Shown: positions 16,886-27,913 of the stretch, piece after piece
How positions within the stretch are numbered: the stretch's first letter is position 1
Layout of the letters: every line of letters begins with the position of its first letter
Source of the DNA: JAEZHK01 sp040768845
Lineage (GTDB): Bacteria; Bacillota; Clostridia; Christensenellales; Aristaeellaceae
Direction: 5' to 3'
Length of the DNA: 64,000 bases
Assembly: GCA_040768845.1 (NCBI GenBank)
Contig: JAXGME010000006.1
Coordinates: forward strand, 1 to 64,000
The notes under the pieces: generated by a model
The model's database searches: none
What the model was told of the DNA's origin: nothing
The model's input: only the letters and a program-made list of their open reading frames with translations
Made by a program: the position numbers and the translations under genes

Positions 16886-18283
16886 TCAGACGGGCAGCAG
16901 CTTTTCTTCCCTGTTCAACAGCGTGCTGTCCAGCTTCATGGACTGGGCCTGGCGGTACTGGAAGTACTTCTCGGCCACCTGCGGGAAGAGGGCGTAGGAG
17001 AGCACGTCCTCCGGCTGCTCCACGTATTCCGCACATTCCTTCTTGTACTGCTCCAGCTCGGGCTTGAGGAGGTCCGCCGGGCGGCAGGTGATGACCTCCG
17101 CGTCGCCGATGACCTTCCTGCGCACTTCCTCGTTGACCGGGGCGGGCAGGCGGCCGTACTCGCCGCGCATCAGCGCCTGGGACTCCTTGGGGTTCATCTT
17201 GTAGCGCTCGCCGGTGATGACGTTCATCACCGCCTGAGTGCCGACGATCTGGCTGGTGGGCGTGACCAGCGGCGGATAGCCGAAGTCCTTGCGCACCCGC
17301 GGGATCTCCTCCAGCACCTCGTAGAACTTGTCGGACTTGCCGGCCTGCTTGAGCTGGTTAATGAGGTTGGACAGCATGCCGCCGGGCACCTGGTACAGTA
17401 GGGTGTTGATGTCGATCTTGAGCACCTTCGGGTCCAGGAAGCCTTCCTTCGTCAGCCGCTCGGCCACGCCGCGGAAGTGCACCGCGATTTCGGACAGAAG
17501 GCCGATGTCCAGCCCCGTATCGTACTCGGTGCCCCGGAGGGTGGCCACCATGGGCTCGGTAGCCGGCTGGGCCGTGCCGTTGCCCAAGGGCGACAGCGCG
17601 GTGTCGATGATGTCCGCCCCCGCCTCGATGGCCTTGAGGTAGGTCATGTCGCCGGTGCCGGTGGTGTTGTGGGTGTGCATGTGGATGGGCACCTTGACCG
17701 CCTGCTTGAGCTTCTTGACCAGGCTGTAGGCCTGGTAAGGCAAGAGCAGGTTCGCCATATCCTTGACGGCGATGGTGTCCGCGCCCATCTTCTCCAGCTT
17801 GATGGCCAGCTCCACAAAATAGTCCTCATTGTGGACGGGACTTGCAGTATAGCTCATGGCCGCCTCGGTGATGCCGCCGTACTTGCGGGTGGCCTTCATG
17901 GCGGTTTCCATGTTGCGGGTGTCGTTGAGGGCGTCAAAAATGCGGATGATGTTGATGCCGTTTTTGATGGACAGGCGGACGAATTCGTCCACCACGTCGT
18001 CGGCGTAATGCTTGTAGCCCAGAATGTTCTGGCCGCGCAGCAGCATCTGCAGCTTGGTCTTGGGCATGGCCTCGCGCAGCGCGCGCAGCCGGTGCCACGG
18101 GTCCTCGTTCAAAAAGCGCAGGCAGCTGTCAAAGGTGGCGCCGCCCCAGCACTCCAGCGAATAGTAGCCGACCCGGTCCAGTTTGTCCGCCGCGGGCAGC
18201 ATGTCTTCCAGGCGCATGCGGGTGGCCGCCTGGGACTGGTGCGCGTCGCGCAGGATGGTGTCGGTAATCAAAACTTTTCCCAT
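16886..18283 (-). CDS. oadA: Oxaloacetate decarboxylase alpha / transcarboxylase 5S-type carboxyltransferase
   Basis: The 465-residue protein has the DRE-TIM carboxyltransferase fold that moves CO2 between carboxybiotin and pyruvate/oxaloacetate. Signs are ITDTILRDAHQSQAATRM at the N-terminus, the metal ligand pair in HMHTHNTTG near residue 210, and the carboxylated-lysine region AVKDMANLL near residue 177. It ends before any biotin domain; the biotin carrier is a separate upstream gene. The same arrangement is found in OadA without its tail, PycB and the 5S subunit of propionibacterial transcarboxylase. It is the last gene of the minus-strand cluster with mmdA, oadG and the carrier, which favours a transcarboxylase or decarboxylase complex over pyruvate carboxylase, because no biotin carboxylase gene is present. 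Confidence 0.92.
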   Translation of the reverse strand: MGKVLITDTILRDAHQSQAATRMRLEDMLPAADKLDRVGYYSLECWGGATFDSCLRFLNEDPWHRLRALREAMPKTKLQMLLRGQNILGYKHYADDVVDEFVRLSIKNGINIIRIFDALNDTRNMETAMKATRKYGGITEAAMSYTASPVHNEDYFVELAIKLEKMGADTIAVKDMANLLLPYQAYSLVKKLKQAVKVPIHMHTHNTTGTGDMTYLKAIEAGADIIDTALSPLGNGTAQPATEPMVATLRGTEYDTGLDIGLLSEIAVHFRGVAERLTKEGFLDPKVLKIDINTLLYQVPGGMLSNLINQLKQAGKSDKFYEVLEEIPRVRKDFGYPPLVTPTSQIVGTQAVMNVITGERYKMNPKESQALMRGEYGRLPAPVNEEVRRKVIGDAEVITCRPADLLKPELEQYKKECAEYVEQPEDVLSYALFPQVAEKYFQYRQAQSMKLDSTLLNREEKLLPV

Positions 18284-18349
18284 GGTCTTTTCCCTCCTCG
18301 CTCATTTAGTACCCGGCCGCGGCCCCTGTGAACCGCGGAGCGTGGGCCG

Positions 18350-18771
18350 TCAGGAAATCGCGACCAGCGGATCGCCCGAGTTGACGGACGCGCCCTTGGC
18401 AACGATGATCGACGCGACGACGCCGTCGCGCGGCGAGATGATTTCATTTTCCATCTTCATGGCTTCGAGAATGAGCAGCGTCTGGCCCTTTTTGACGGCC
18501 GCGCCCTCGGATACGCTGATGGACACGATGCTGCCCGGCATGGGCGCCTTGACGACCTCGGCACCGGCGGGAGCGGCCTTCGCCGGCGCGGCGGCGGGCG
18601 CCTGGGCGACCGGCGCGGCAGCGGGGGCCGCGGCGGGGCCGGCGCGGCGGCGGGTGCGGCGGCGGGGGCGGGCGCCGGCGCGGCATAGGCCGGCGCGGAC
18701 GCGAACGCGGCGACTTCTTCGACCTCAACCTGATACCCCTGACCGTTGACCGTTATCTGAAATTTACGCAT
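18350..18771 (-). pseudogene. Biotin carboxyl carrier protein, interrupted by a frameshift in its Ala/Pro linker
   Basis: Reading from ATG at 18771, residues MRKFQITVNGQGYQVEVEEV form the usual start of a small biotin carrier. An Ala/Pro-rich linker follows. In that frame the linker then turns into Arg/Pro-rich nonsense and ends at 18457. The biotinyl domain is intact in another frame: KAPMPGSIVSISV, the biotinylation motif EAMKMEN and GVVASIIVAKGASV, ending at 18350. One missing base or two extra bases in the GC-repeat between about 18600 and 18700 explain this. The carrier (1.3S type) would shuttle CO2 between the MmdA and OadA partners. Sequence or assembly error in the low-complexity linker is as likely as a real mutation. 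Confidence 0.85.
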
Positions 18772-18849
18772 GGAAGCTTCCTCCTTCATAAAATTGACGC
18801 GCGGCGCCAGGCCGGCGCTCGTTTCGTGCGGGGCTTTTCGGCCCTTGGA

Positions 18850-19182
18850 TCAGTGGACGTTTTCCCTGCGGCCGGCGTCCGCCCATGCGCCCTCGCGGCG
18901 CACGGAACGCACCATAAGGCGCCTGCCCTCCGCCTGTCCCATCACGGCCACGGCCGCGGCGATGGCCGCAACCACCGCGCCGTCGACGCCCGCGTAGGCC
19001 GCCGGGGCCGGGGCCGCCGCCTGGGAAACGGGGACGGAGGCGGACGCCTTGGCGCCGGGCCGGCGCAATACGGCGATCAGGATGGCCAGCAGCAGCGCCA
19101 CGATCACCGCAAAGCCGATGATCATTTCGTTCAGCGGAAACAGATAGACCGTATTCACCACAGTTTCGGTTGCGCTTTGCAT
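18850..19182 (-). CDS. oadG: OadG-type sodium-pump decarboxylase gamma subunit
   Basis: The 110-residue protein begins with a short outside segment, then one membrane helix (MIIGFAVIVALLLAILIAVL, about residues 20-39), then an Ala/Pro-rich linker and a charged tail. This is the plan of OadG/MmdG gamma subunits, which anchor carboxyltransferase and biotin carrier at the membrane. GGAAAGGAAGG precedes the ATG. Its place between mmdA and the biotin carrier supports the call. No gene for the large integral beta subunit that pumps Na+ is found in the cluster. The tail is longer than in some gamma subunits. Confidence 0.78.
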   Translation of the reverse strand: MQSATETVVNTVYLFPLNEMIIGFAVIVALLLAILIAVLRRPGAKASASVPVSQAAAPAPAAYAGVDGAVVAAIAAAVAVMGQAEGRRLMVRSVRREGAWADAGRRENVH

Positions 19183-19201
19183 GATATCCTTCCTTTCCCG
19201 G

Positions 19202-20695
19202 CTACACCGGCAGGTTCGCGTGCTTCTTGGGGAGGCGCGCGTCCCGCTTTCCGGACAGGACTTCCATCGCGGCCACCAGCATCATGCGGCTTTCGGCGGG
19301 CTCGATCACATCGTCCACGTAGCCGTGCCGCGCGGCGTTGAGGCCGTCGGCGATGTTGTCGGCGTATTCCTGCTCGAGCTCGGCGCGCTTTTGCTGGGCG
19401 TCCGCCTGGCCCTTCAGCTTGCCGTTCATCAGCACCTGTACGGCGGCGGGCACATCCAGCGGGGCGATGACGCTGCCCGGCCAGGCGTAGACCACGTCGG
19501 CCGAGGCGCGGGCCGCCAGCACCATGTAGGCGGCGGCGATGGCCTTGCCGGTGACCAGCGCGATGCGGGCGCCTGCGGCTTCGGACAGCGCGCCCATCAG
19601 CGCCGCGCCCGCGCCCGCCAGGGCCGCCTGGCCGGAAGCGCCCGCGACGGAGAAACCGGTGGAATCCACCAGCGTCAGAATGGGCAGGTTGAAACTGTCG
19701 CAGAAGCGCACAAACCGCGCGGCCTTTTTCATGCCGCAGGCGGTCAGCGCGCCGCCGTCCTTTACGGGCTGCGTCGCCACGATGCCGATGGTGCGGCCGC
19801 CCAGCTTCGCCAGCGCGGTGATCATCGAATCGGCGTGGCCCGCGCCCAACTCCAGCACGGAGCCCAGGTCCGCCACGGCGTCGATCACCACATGGGCGTC
19901 GGGCGAGGCGGTCAGCTCATTGAGCGCCGGGGCGAGGCGGTTGAAGTCGTCCGCGCCGGCCAGGTCCACAGGCGATGCGTCCAGATTGTTGTCCGGCAGC
20001 ATGCCCACCACCTGGCGCGCCAGGAGGATGGCCTCCCCGTCGGTCTTGCCCACCAGGTGCGCCACGCCGCCGGCCGCGCAGGCGGCGGCGCCGCCCAGCT
20101 TTTCGGCGTCCACGGTTTCGCCGGTGTTGGCGGACACCACCTGCGGGCCGTTGACATATAGCCGCGCCGCGCTGGAGCAGATGATCACGTCGCTCATCAT
20201 GGCGATCACCGCGGCCGAGGCCGCGCACTGGCCCATCACCAGCGCGATCTGCGGCACCACGCCCGAAAGCTGCGCCGCCTGCGCGGCGATCTGCGCGTAG
20301 GCGTCCACCGCGGCCACGCCCTCAAGGAGCTTCGCGCCCATTGAATCATACATCGAAACGACGGGGCTGCCGGTCTTTTTCGCCAGCTCCATCACCTTGA
20401 CAATTTTGCGCGCGTGTTCGCGGCCCACCGCGCCGCCGCTGGATATGTAATCCTGCGCCCAGACATATACGGGGCGGCCGTCGACGAGGCCGTAGCCCGT
20501 CACCACGCCCGATTCGCCCCCTCGCCCGGACAGCGCGTCCAGCTCGACGAAGCTGGCTTCGTCAAAGAGCTGCGCCACGCGCTCCCGTGCGGTCAGCTTC
20601 TGCAGTTTCTTCTGCTCGGCCGCGCGGTCCGCTTCGCCCTTCATGATCGCTTGCTTGCGCTCGCGAATGAGGGGTAGATTGCGCTCAACACTCAT
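19202..20695 (-). CDS. mmdA: Acyl-CoA carboxyltransferase, MmdA / transcarboxylase 12S type
   Basis: The 497-residue protein has the crotonase-like double domain of biotin-dependent acyl-CoA carboxyltransferases. An N-terminal helix region (KKLQKLTARERVAQLFDEASFVELD) leads to the first acyl-CoA site (SSGGAVGREHARKIVKVMELA) and GQCAASAAVIAMMSDVIIC. The second half has a carboxybiotin site (FVRFCDSFNLPILTLVDSTG; GAGAALMGALSEAAGARIALVTGKA). Relatives act on methylmalonyl-CoA or propionyl-CoA. It is the first gene of the cluster and has a clear promoter. Some residues differ from classical MmdA, so another acyl-CoA such as glutaconyl- or malonyl-CoA cannot be excluded. Confidence 0.88.
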   Translation of the reverse strand: MSVERNLPLIRERKQAIMKGEADRAAEQKKLQKLTARERVAQLFDEASFVELDALSGRGGESGVVTGYGLVDGRPVYVWAQDYISSGGAVGREHARKIVKVMELAKKTGSPVVSMYDSMGAKLLEGVAAVDAYAQIAAQAAQLSGVVPQIALVMGQCAASAAVIAMMSDVIICSSAARLYVNGPQVVSANTGETVDAEKLGGAAACAAGGVAHLVGKTDGEAILLARQVVGMLPDNNLDASPVDLAGADDFNRLAPALNELTASPDAHVVIDAVADLGSVLELGAGHADSMITALAKLGGRTIGIVATQPVKDGGALTACGMKKAARFVRFCDSFNLPILTLVDSTGFSVAGASGQAALAGAGAALMGALSEAAGARIALVTGKAIAAAYMVLAARASADVVYAWPGSVIAPLDVPAAVQVLMNGKLKGQADAQQKRAELEQEYADNIADGLNAARHGYVDDVIEPAESRMMLVAAMEVLSGKRDARLPKKHANLPV

Positions 20696-20716
20696 TGTGA
20701 TCCCTCCAACGCTCTA

Positions 20717-20745
20717 TGTATAAGGAAATGTCCAAATTCCCACAA
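20717..20745 (-). promoter_or_regulatory. Promoter of the mmdA cluster
   Basis: On the minus strand TTGTGG (20745-20740) and TATACA (20722-20717) are 17 bases apart. GGAGGGATCACA and the mmdA start follow closely. It is divergent from rsmG. Confidence 0.6.
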
Positions 20746-20880
20746 ATTCAGTATTTCGACGGCGTCCTCATTTTTCCTGCCGCGCGAAAGATTATTTTTC
20801 CTTTTTATCTCCGGAGAAACGGCCGCGGATCCCGCGCCAATTTTTGGTGTCCGCTTGAGGTCAATCGGCCGTCCGTATGC

Positions 20881-20886
20881 TATAAT
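20881..20886 (+). promoter_or_regulatory. Probable -10 box of rsmG
   Basis: A perfect TATAAT lies 27 bases before the rsmG start. The best -35 candidate, TTGAGG (20855-20860), has a 20-base spacer, so this promoter may be weak or activator-dependent. Confidence 0.45.
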
Positions 20887-20913
20887 ACCCAAAAAAGGAC
20901 GGGTGAGGGCCGC

Positions 20914-21630
20914 ATGATCGAGAAAATTTTGCTGGAACGCGCCGGGTTGATCGGCGTTTCGCTTTCGCCGGAGGCCGCGGAGCAGTTTGCCCGCTACCGC
21001 GCCATGGTGGCCGAAGCCAACCGCACGATGAACCTGACCCGCGTTTCCGAAGCGGCCGAGGAGGCCGTGGACCGGGACGCGCTGGACGCGCTGGCGCCGC
21101 TGAGAATTCCCGGCCTGATGGACGGCGTACGGACGCTGGCGGACGTGGGCAGCGGCGCGGGCGTGCCGGGGGTGGTGCTGGCCATCGCGCTGCCCGGCGT
21201 CAGGGTGACGCTCTTTGACGCGCTCAAAAAGCGGGTGGACTTTCTCAACCGCGTGTGCGGTGCGCTGTCCCTGAACGCCCGCGCGGTGCACCTGAGAAGC
21301 GAGGACGCCGCCCGGGACGGCGCCTTCCGGGACGCCTTTGACTGCGCCACGGCGCGGGCGGTGGCGCCCCTTCCGTCGCTTCTCGAACTGGCGCTGCCGC
21401 TGGTGCGGCCGGGGGGCTTTCTGTGCGCCTACAAGGGGCCGGCGCTTTCGGAGGAACTCCCCGCGGCGCGGCGCGCCCTCGCCCTTTTGAAGGGCGCGCC
21501 CCGGACGCCGGTGTCCCTTCCGATTCCCGGGCGCGACTGGGACCACAGGCTTCTGGTTGTGGATAAAACCGCGCCCACCCCCGCCGCCTATCCCAGAAGG
21601 GCGGGCGAGAGCGCGAAAAACCCATTGTAG
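20914..21630 (+). CDS. rsmG: 16S rRNA (guanine-527-N7)-methyltransferase
   Basis: The 238-residue protein methylates the N7 of G527 in 16S rRNA using S-adenosylmethionine. It shows the GidB family pattern: MNLTRVSEAAE near residue 30, the SAM-binding LADVGSGAGVPGVVLAIALP near residue 72, LFDALKKRVDFLNRV near 99, and TARAVAPLPSLLELALPLV near 147. The ATG at 20914 follows GGGTGAGGG. Longer in-frame starts would cross the -10 box. The C-terminal tail after DHRLLVVDK is the normal end. It stands alone rather than beside mnmG, its usual partner. Confidence 0.95.
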   Translation: MIEKILLERAGLIGVSLSPEAAEQFARYRAMVAEANRTMNLTRVSEAAEEAVDRDALDALAPLRIPGLMDGVRTLADVGSGAGVPGVVLAIALPGVRVTLFDALKKRVDFLNRVCGALSLNARAVHLRSEDAARDGAFRDAFDCATARAVAPLPSLLELALPLVRPGGFLCAYKGPALSEELPAARRALALLKGAPRTPVSLPIPGRDWDHRLLVVDKTAPTPAAYPRRAGESAKNPL

Positions 21631-21667
21631 CCCGGCGGCGCGCCCCGCGCGGCGGGGTGAATTGCGC

Positions 21668-21696
21668 TTGCAACCGGCGCATCCTTGTGCTAAAGT
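21668..21696 (+). promoter_or_regulatory. Promoter of yerC-pcrA-ligA
   Basis: TTGCAA (21668-21673) and TAAAGT (21691-21696) are 17 bases apart. The predicted start lies about 36 bases before the yerC ATG. Confidence 0.55.
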
Positions 21697-21738
21697 GTAA
21701 AAGGAAAATTATTGCCCGCGGGATTGGGAGGGCTTGCC

Positions 21739-22036
21739 ATGTCCAACGAAAAACTTCGCTCCGCGCAGACCGACCGTCTGGTGGACGCGCTGCTGCTTCT
21801 GGAGAGCCGCGAGGAGTGCTACCAGCTGTTGGAGGACCTGCTCACGGTCCGCGAACTCCAGGATCTGGCGCAGCGGCTGGAGGTGGCGCGCCTGCTCACC
21901 GCCAGGGTCACCTACAACGAAATCGCCCACAGAACCGGCGTGTCCACCGCGACGATCAGCCGGGTCAACCGCTCGCTGAGCTACGGCGCGGGCGGCTACC
22001 AGCGCATTTTGGAAAAACTGGAGGAAACCCGTACCG

Positions 22037-22044
<8 letters not shown>
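21739..22044 (+). CDS. yerC: YerC/TrpR-related DNA-binding protein
   Basis: The 101-residue protein belongs to the YerC/YecD family, small homologues of the TrpR repressor. The helix-turn-helix is seen in ARVTYNEIAHRTGVSTATISRVNRSL (about residues 54-79). The N-terminal helices LVDALLLLESREECYQLLEDL would form the interlocked dimer core. The start at 21739 has GGGAGGG 10 bases upstream. Its last 8 bases overlap pcrA. Next to pcrA-ligA it has the same neighbours as in Bacillus subtilis. Its ligand and targets are not evident from the sequence. Confidence 0.88.
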
Positions 22045-24298
<2,254 letters not shown>

Positions 24299-24314
24299 GA
24301 GGAGGGCGTGCCCC

Positions 24315-26294
24315 GTGGAAGGCGAAATGCGCCGCCTGGTGGACCGGCTCAATGAAACCGGCTACCAGTACTATACGCTGAGCGAACCGTCCGTTTCCGA
24401 CCGGGAATGGGACGAGATGTACGATCGCCTGACGCGCCTGGAGAAGGAGACCGGCGTCACGCTGCCGGACTCCCCCACCCGGCGCGTGGGCAGCCGGCCG
24501 CTCTCCGGCTTTGCCCAGCACCGGCACCTGGCGAGATTGTGGTCGATGGACAAGGCGCAGTCGGTTCCGGCGGTGCGCGAGTGGGCGCAGCGGGCGGAAA
24601 AACTGCGGGAGGCGGCCATCTCCGCGGGTGCGGCTTTGCCGCCCCTTTCCTTCGTGGTGGAGCACAAGTTTGACGGGCTGACCATCAACCTGACGTACGA
24701 GGGCGGCCGCCTGGTGCAGGCCGCCACCCGCGGAAACGGCGAGGTGGGCGAGGGCATCCTGCCCCAGGTGATGACCATCCGCGCGGTGCCCCTCTCCATT
24801 CCCTACCAGGGGCGCATGGAGGTACACGGCGAGGGCTTCATGCGCCTTTCCGTCTTTGACGCCTACAACAAAACCGCCGCCGAGCCGCTGAAGAGCCCCC
24901 GCAACGCCGCCGCCGGCGCGCTGCGCAACCTGGACCCCGCCGTTACCGCCGCCCGCAGGCTGGACGCCCGCTTCTACAACGTGGGCTACATCGAGGGCCG
25001 CGCCTTCCGCGACCAGTGGGAGATGCTCGCCTTCCTCCGGGAAAACCGCTTTCCGGTGTCCGACTGCGAAAGGATGGCCCCCTCCATCGACGGGGCCATC
25101 GCCGCCGTGGCGGAGATCGAGGCCGCCCGGGGCGATCTGGACTACCTGATCGACGGCGCGGTGATCAAGATCTGCGACTTCGCCACCCGCGAAAAACTGG
25201 GCTGCACCGACAAGTTCCCCCGCTGGGCCGTGGCCTACAAGTTTGAGGCGGAGGAAGTCACCGCCACGCTGGAAAGGGTCACCTGGGAGTTGGGCCGCAC
25301 CGGCAAGCTCACGCCGCTGGCCCATGTTTCGCCGGTCGCGCTGGCGGGCGCCACGGTCCGGCGCGCCACCCTCAACAACTTCGGCGATATCCAGCGAAAG
25401 CGGGTGCGGTTGGGCGCCCGGGTGTGGATTCGCCGCTCCAACGAGGTGATCCCGGAGATCATGGGCCGCGTGGAGGAGTATGTGCCCGACGAGCGCGACA
25501 TCCTGCCCCCGGAAAAGTGCCCGGCCTGCGATACCCCGGTGGCAGAAAGGGGCGCGAACCTCTTCTGCCCCAACCGCAACTGCCCGCCCCAGGTGGTGGC
25601 GCGGCTCGCCCACTTCGCCAGCCGGGACGCGCTGGACATCGAGGGCCTGTCGGACAGGACCTGCGCGCTGCTCTACGAGGCGCTGGGCGTGTCCGAGCCG
25701 GCGGACCTGTACCACCTCACCGCGGAACAGCTGATTCCCCTGGATCGCTTCGGCCCCAAAAAGGCCGAAAACCTGATCGCCGCCCTCGCCGCCAGCCGGC
25801 GCCCGCCGCTGGACGCCTTCCTCTACGCGGTGGGCATCCCCAACGTGGGCCGCAAGACCGCGCGGGATCTGGCGGCGCGCTTTGGATCCATGGAGGCCCT
25901 CGCCGCCGCGGACGCGGAGGCGCTGACCGCCGTCGACGAGGTAGGCCCCGTGGTCGCCCAGAGCATCGCGGACTTCTTTAACGACCCCGGCAGCGTGCGG
26001 ATGCTGGAGGCGCTCAAAAGCGCGGACGTCCTCCCCGTCGCCCCCGCCGCGCCGAAGGCCGGCCCCCTTGCCGGCGTCACCGTGGTGCTGACGGGCTCCC
26101 TCGCCTCCATGACGCGGGGCGAGGCCGAAAAGCTGATCGAATCCCTGGGCGGCACCGCCGCGTCGTCGGTCTCCAAAAAGACCGGCCTCGTGGTCTACGG
26201 CGAGGCCGCCGGCTCCAAGCTGGAAAAGGCGCGGGCGCTGGGCGTGCGCACGGTGGACGAAGATCAATTTCTCACAATGATTCGATCAAATTAA
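24315..26294 (+). CDS. ligA: NAD-dependent DNA ligase
   Basis: The 659-residue enzyme seals nicks using NAD+. The adenylated lysine is in EHKFDGL (residue about 117). The nucleotidyltransferase motifs ATRGNGEVGEG and IDGAVIKI follow. Next come an OB fold, a four-Cys zinc finger (CPAC...CPNRNC), helix-hairpin-helix repeats (GIPNVGRKTARDLAARFGS) and a C-terminal BRCT domain (LAGVTVVLTGSLASMTR). The GTG at 24315 is taken as start because GGAGG lies nine bases upstream; ATG at 24327 is possible. The core is somewhat divergent (RLWSMDKAQ in place of the usual LSLDNAF-like motif), as seen in a subgroup of clostridial ligases, but the key lysine and zinc sites are present. Confidence 0.95.
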   Translation: MEGEMRRLVDRLNETGYQYYTLSEPSVSDREWDEMYDRLTRLEKETGVTLPDSPTRRVGSRPLSGFAQHRHLARLWSMDKAQSVPAVREWAQRAEKLREAAISAGAALPPLSFVVEHKFDGLTINLTYEGGRLVQAATRGNGEVGEGILPQVMTIRAVPLSIPYQGRMEVHGEGFMRLSVFDAYNKTAAEPLKSPRNAAAGALRNLDPAVTAARRLDARFYNVGYIEGRAFRDQWEMLAFLRENRFPVSDCERMAPSIDGAIAAVAEIEAARGDLDYLIDGAVIKICDFATREKLGCTDKFPRWAVAYKFEAEEVTATLERVTWELGRTGKLTPLAHVSPVALAGATVRRATLNNFGDIQRKRVRLGARVWIRRSNEVIPEIMGRVEEYVPDERDILPPEKCPACDTPVAERGANLFCPNRNCPPQVVARLAHFASRDALDIEGLSDRTCALLYEALGVSEPADLYHLTAEQLIPLDRFGPKKAENLIAALAASRRPPLDAFLYAVGIPNVGRKTARDLAARFGSMEALAAADAEALTAVDEVGPVVAQSIADFFNDPGSVRMLEALKSADVLPVAPAAPKAGPLAGVTVVLTGSLASMTRGEAEKLIESLGGTAASSVSKKTGLVVYGEAAGSKLEKARALGVRTVDEDQFLTMIRSN

Positions 26295-26315
26295 CGCACA
26301 GCCCCGGAATTTTTG

Positions 26316-26324
26316 TGGTATACT
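26316..26324 (+). promoter_or_regulatory. Extended -10 promoter of the yicC-to-rpe run
   Basis: TGGTATACT is an extended -10 element (TGn plus TATACT) 32 bases before the yicC start. No convincing -35 is present, which extended -10 promoters tolerate. Confidence 0.5.
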
Positions 26325-26356
26325 ACTGGGATGATACCCGTAGCGGAGGAATGCCC

Positions 26357-27226
26357 ATGAACAGCATGACCGGGTACGGGCGCGGCGCCGTCGAGCGCGA
26401 CGGACGCCAGCTCACCCTCGAGATCCGTTCGGTCAACCACCGGTTTCTGGACCTGAGCCTGCGCCTGCCCCGCTCGCTGGGCTTCTGCGAGCAGGCGATT
26501 CGCGAGCGCGTCGGAAAAAGGCTGTCCCGCGGCCATGCGGACGTGTTCGCCACCTACCGCAACCTCCGGGATGATTCCCGCACCGCGGTGGTCGATCCGG
26601 CGCTTCTCACCGCCTACCTGGCCGCGCTGGACGGGATTGCCCGGGCGTCGGGCCTTCCGGATGACCGCAGCGTGATGCGCGTGGCCGCCATGCGGGATGT
26701 GATCGTGGTGACGGAGGCCGAGGAGGACCCGGAGGCGCTGATGGCGCTGACGATGGACGCGCTGGATCTGGCCCTGGACGACCTCGCCGCCATGCGGGCC
26801 AAGGAGGGCGCGGCGATGGCGCGGGACATGGCCGGCCGCATCGACGCCCTCGAGGCGGTAACCGAAAAGATCGAGGCCCGCTACCCGCAGGCGCTGGAGG
26901 AATACGCCGCGCGCCTTCGCGCCCGGATCGAGGAGCTGGTGGCCAGCTGCGACGAGCAGCGCCTTTTGCAGGAGGTGGCCATCATGGCCGACCGCAGCGC
27001 CATCGCCGAGGAAACGGTGCGGCTGCGCAGCCACTTTTCGCAGATTCGCGGCATGCTGGCCGCCTCAGAGCCCACGGGCCGCAAGCTGGACTTTATCGTG
27101 CAGGAGCTCAACCGCGAGGTCAACACCATCTCCTCCAAGTCGCAGGATATCCCGATCACGCAGCTGGTGGTGCTGGCAAAATCGGAAATCGAAAAGCTGC
27201 GCGAACAGGTACAAAACGTCGAATGA
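26357..27226 (+). CDS. yicC: YicC/YloC family endoribonuclease
   Basis: The 289-residue protein begins MNSMTGYGRGA and continues with LEIRSVNHRFLDLSLRLPR, the hallmark of the YicC/YloC family. Its C-terminal part (KLDFIVQELNREVNTISSKS) is the conserved DUF1732 end. Family members studied in E. coli and B. subtilis are RNA endonucleases. A coiled-coil stretch covers the middle. The start at 26357 is seven bases after GGAGG; a second ATG two codons earlier is too close to the site. Here yicC is directly followed by gmk, 12 bases on, without the remA gene found between them in many Bacillota. Confidence 0.92.
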   Translation: MNSMTGYGRGAVERDGRQLTLEIRSVNHRFLDLSLRLPRSLGFCEQAIRERVGKRLSRGHADVFATYRNLRDDSRTAVVDPALLTAYLAALDGIARASGLPDDRSVMRVAAMRDVIVVTEAEEDPEALMALTMDALDLALDDLAAMRAKEGAAMARDMAGRIDALEAVTEKIEARYPQALEEYAARLRARIEELVASCDEQRLLQEVAIMADRSAIAEETVRLRSHFSQIRGMLAASEPTGRKLDFIVQELNREVNTISSKSQDIPITQLVVLAKSEIEKLREQVQNVE

Positions 27227-27238
27227 GGTGCGATACGA

Positions 27239-27907
27239 ATGCCTAAGCCCGGGAAGCTGTTCGTCGTCTCCGGTCCGTCCGGCGTCGGCAAGGGTACGAT
27301 CTGCCGCCTGTTCACCGCCAAGAGACCGGACATCTGGATGAGCATCAGCTGCGCCACGCGGGCGCCGCGCCCCGGCGAGGTGGAGGGCGTGCACTACTTC
27401 TTCGTCTCGGACGCGGAGTTTGACCGGATCATCGCGGAAAACGGCTTTCTGGAATATGCCAGCGTCCACGGCAACCGCTACGGCACGCCCCGCGCCGCCG
27501 TGGAAAAAAAGCTCTCCGAGGGCCGGGACGTGATCCTGGAGATCGACGTGCAGGGCGCGAATCAGGCCATGGGGCGCTACCCGGACATCCACGGCATCTT
27601 CGTGCTGCCGCCCTCCCGGGAGGAACTGCTCCGCCGGCTGATCGTGCGCGGCAGCGAAAACGCCGAGCAGCTCTGCCGCAGGCTCCGGAACGTCCCGGGC
27701 GAGCTGGTCCGCGGGGAGTGCTACCCGTCGCTGCTGCTCAACGACAACAAGGCCGCCGCCGCAAAGCGGCTGGGCGACATCGTCGACGGCCGGTTTGTCA
27801 CCACCGAGGCCGACCGCGCGCTGCTTTTGGAACTTGAACGACAGTTTGCGGCCGAACCGGTCACCCCGGAATCGGTCGAGGCGCTGATTCGCAAATATAG
27901 GAGGTAA
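27239..27907 (+). CDS. gmk: Guanylate kinase
   Basis: The 222-residue enzyme phosphorylates GMP to GDP with ATP. The P-loop is GPSGVGKGTICR near residue 11. The GMP-binding segment contains SCATRAPRPGEVEGVHYFF and YASVHGNRYGTP, and the lid lies around RRLIVRGSENAEQ. Length and motifs are those of the bacterial family, with a slightly altered lid (in place of RLxxRGTE). It sits between yicC and rpoZ with short spacers, the usual clostridial order. Confidence 0.95.
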   Translation: MPKPGKLFVVSGPSGVGKGTICRLFTAKRPDIWMSISCATRAPRPGEVEGVHYFFVSDAEFDRIIAENGFLEYASVHGNRYGTPRAAVEKKLSEGRDVILEIDVQGANQAMGRYPDIHGIFVLPPSREELLRRLIVRGSENAEQLCRRLRNVPGELVRGECYPSLLLNDNKAAAAKRLGDIVDGRFVTTEADRALLLELERQFAAEPVTPESVEALIRKYRR

Positions 27908-27913
27908 CCTCAT

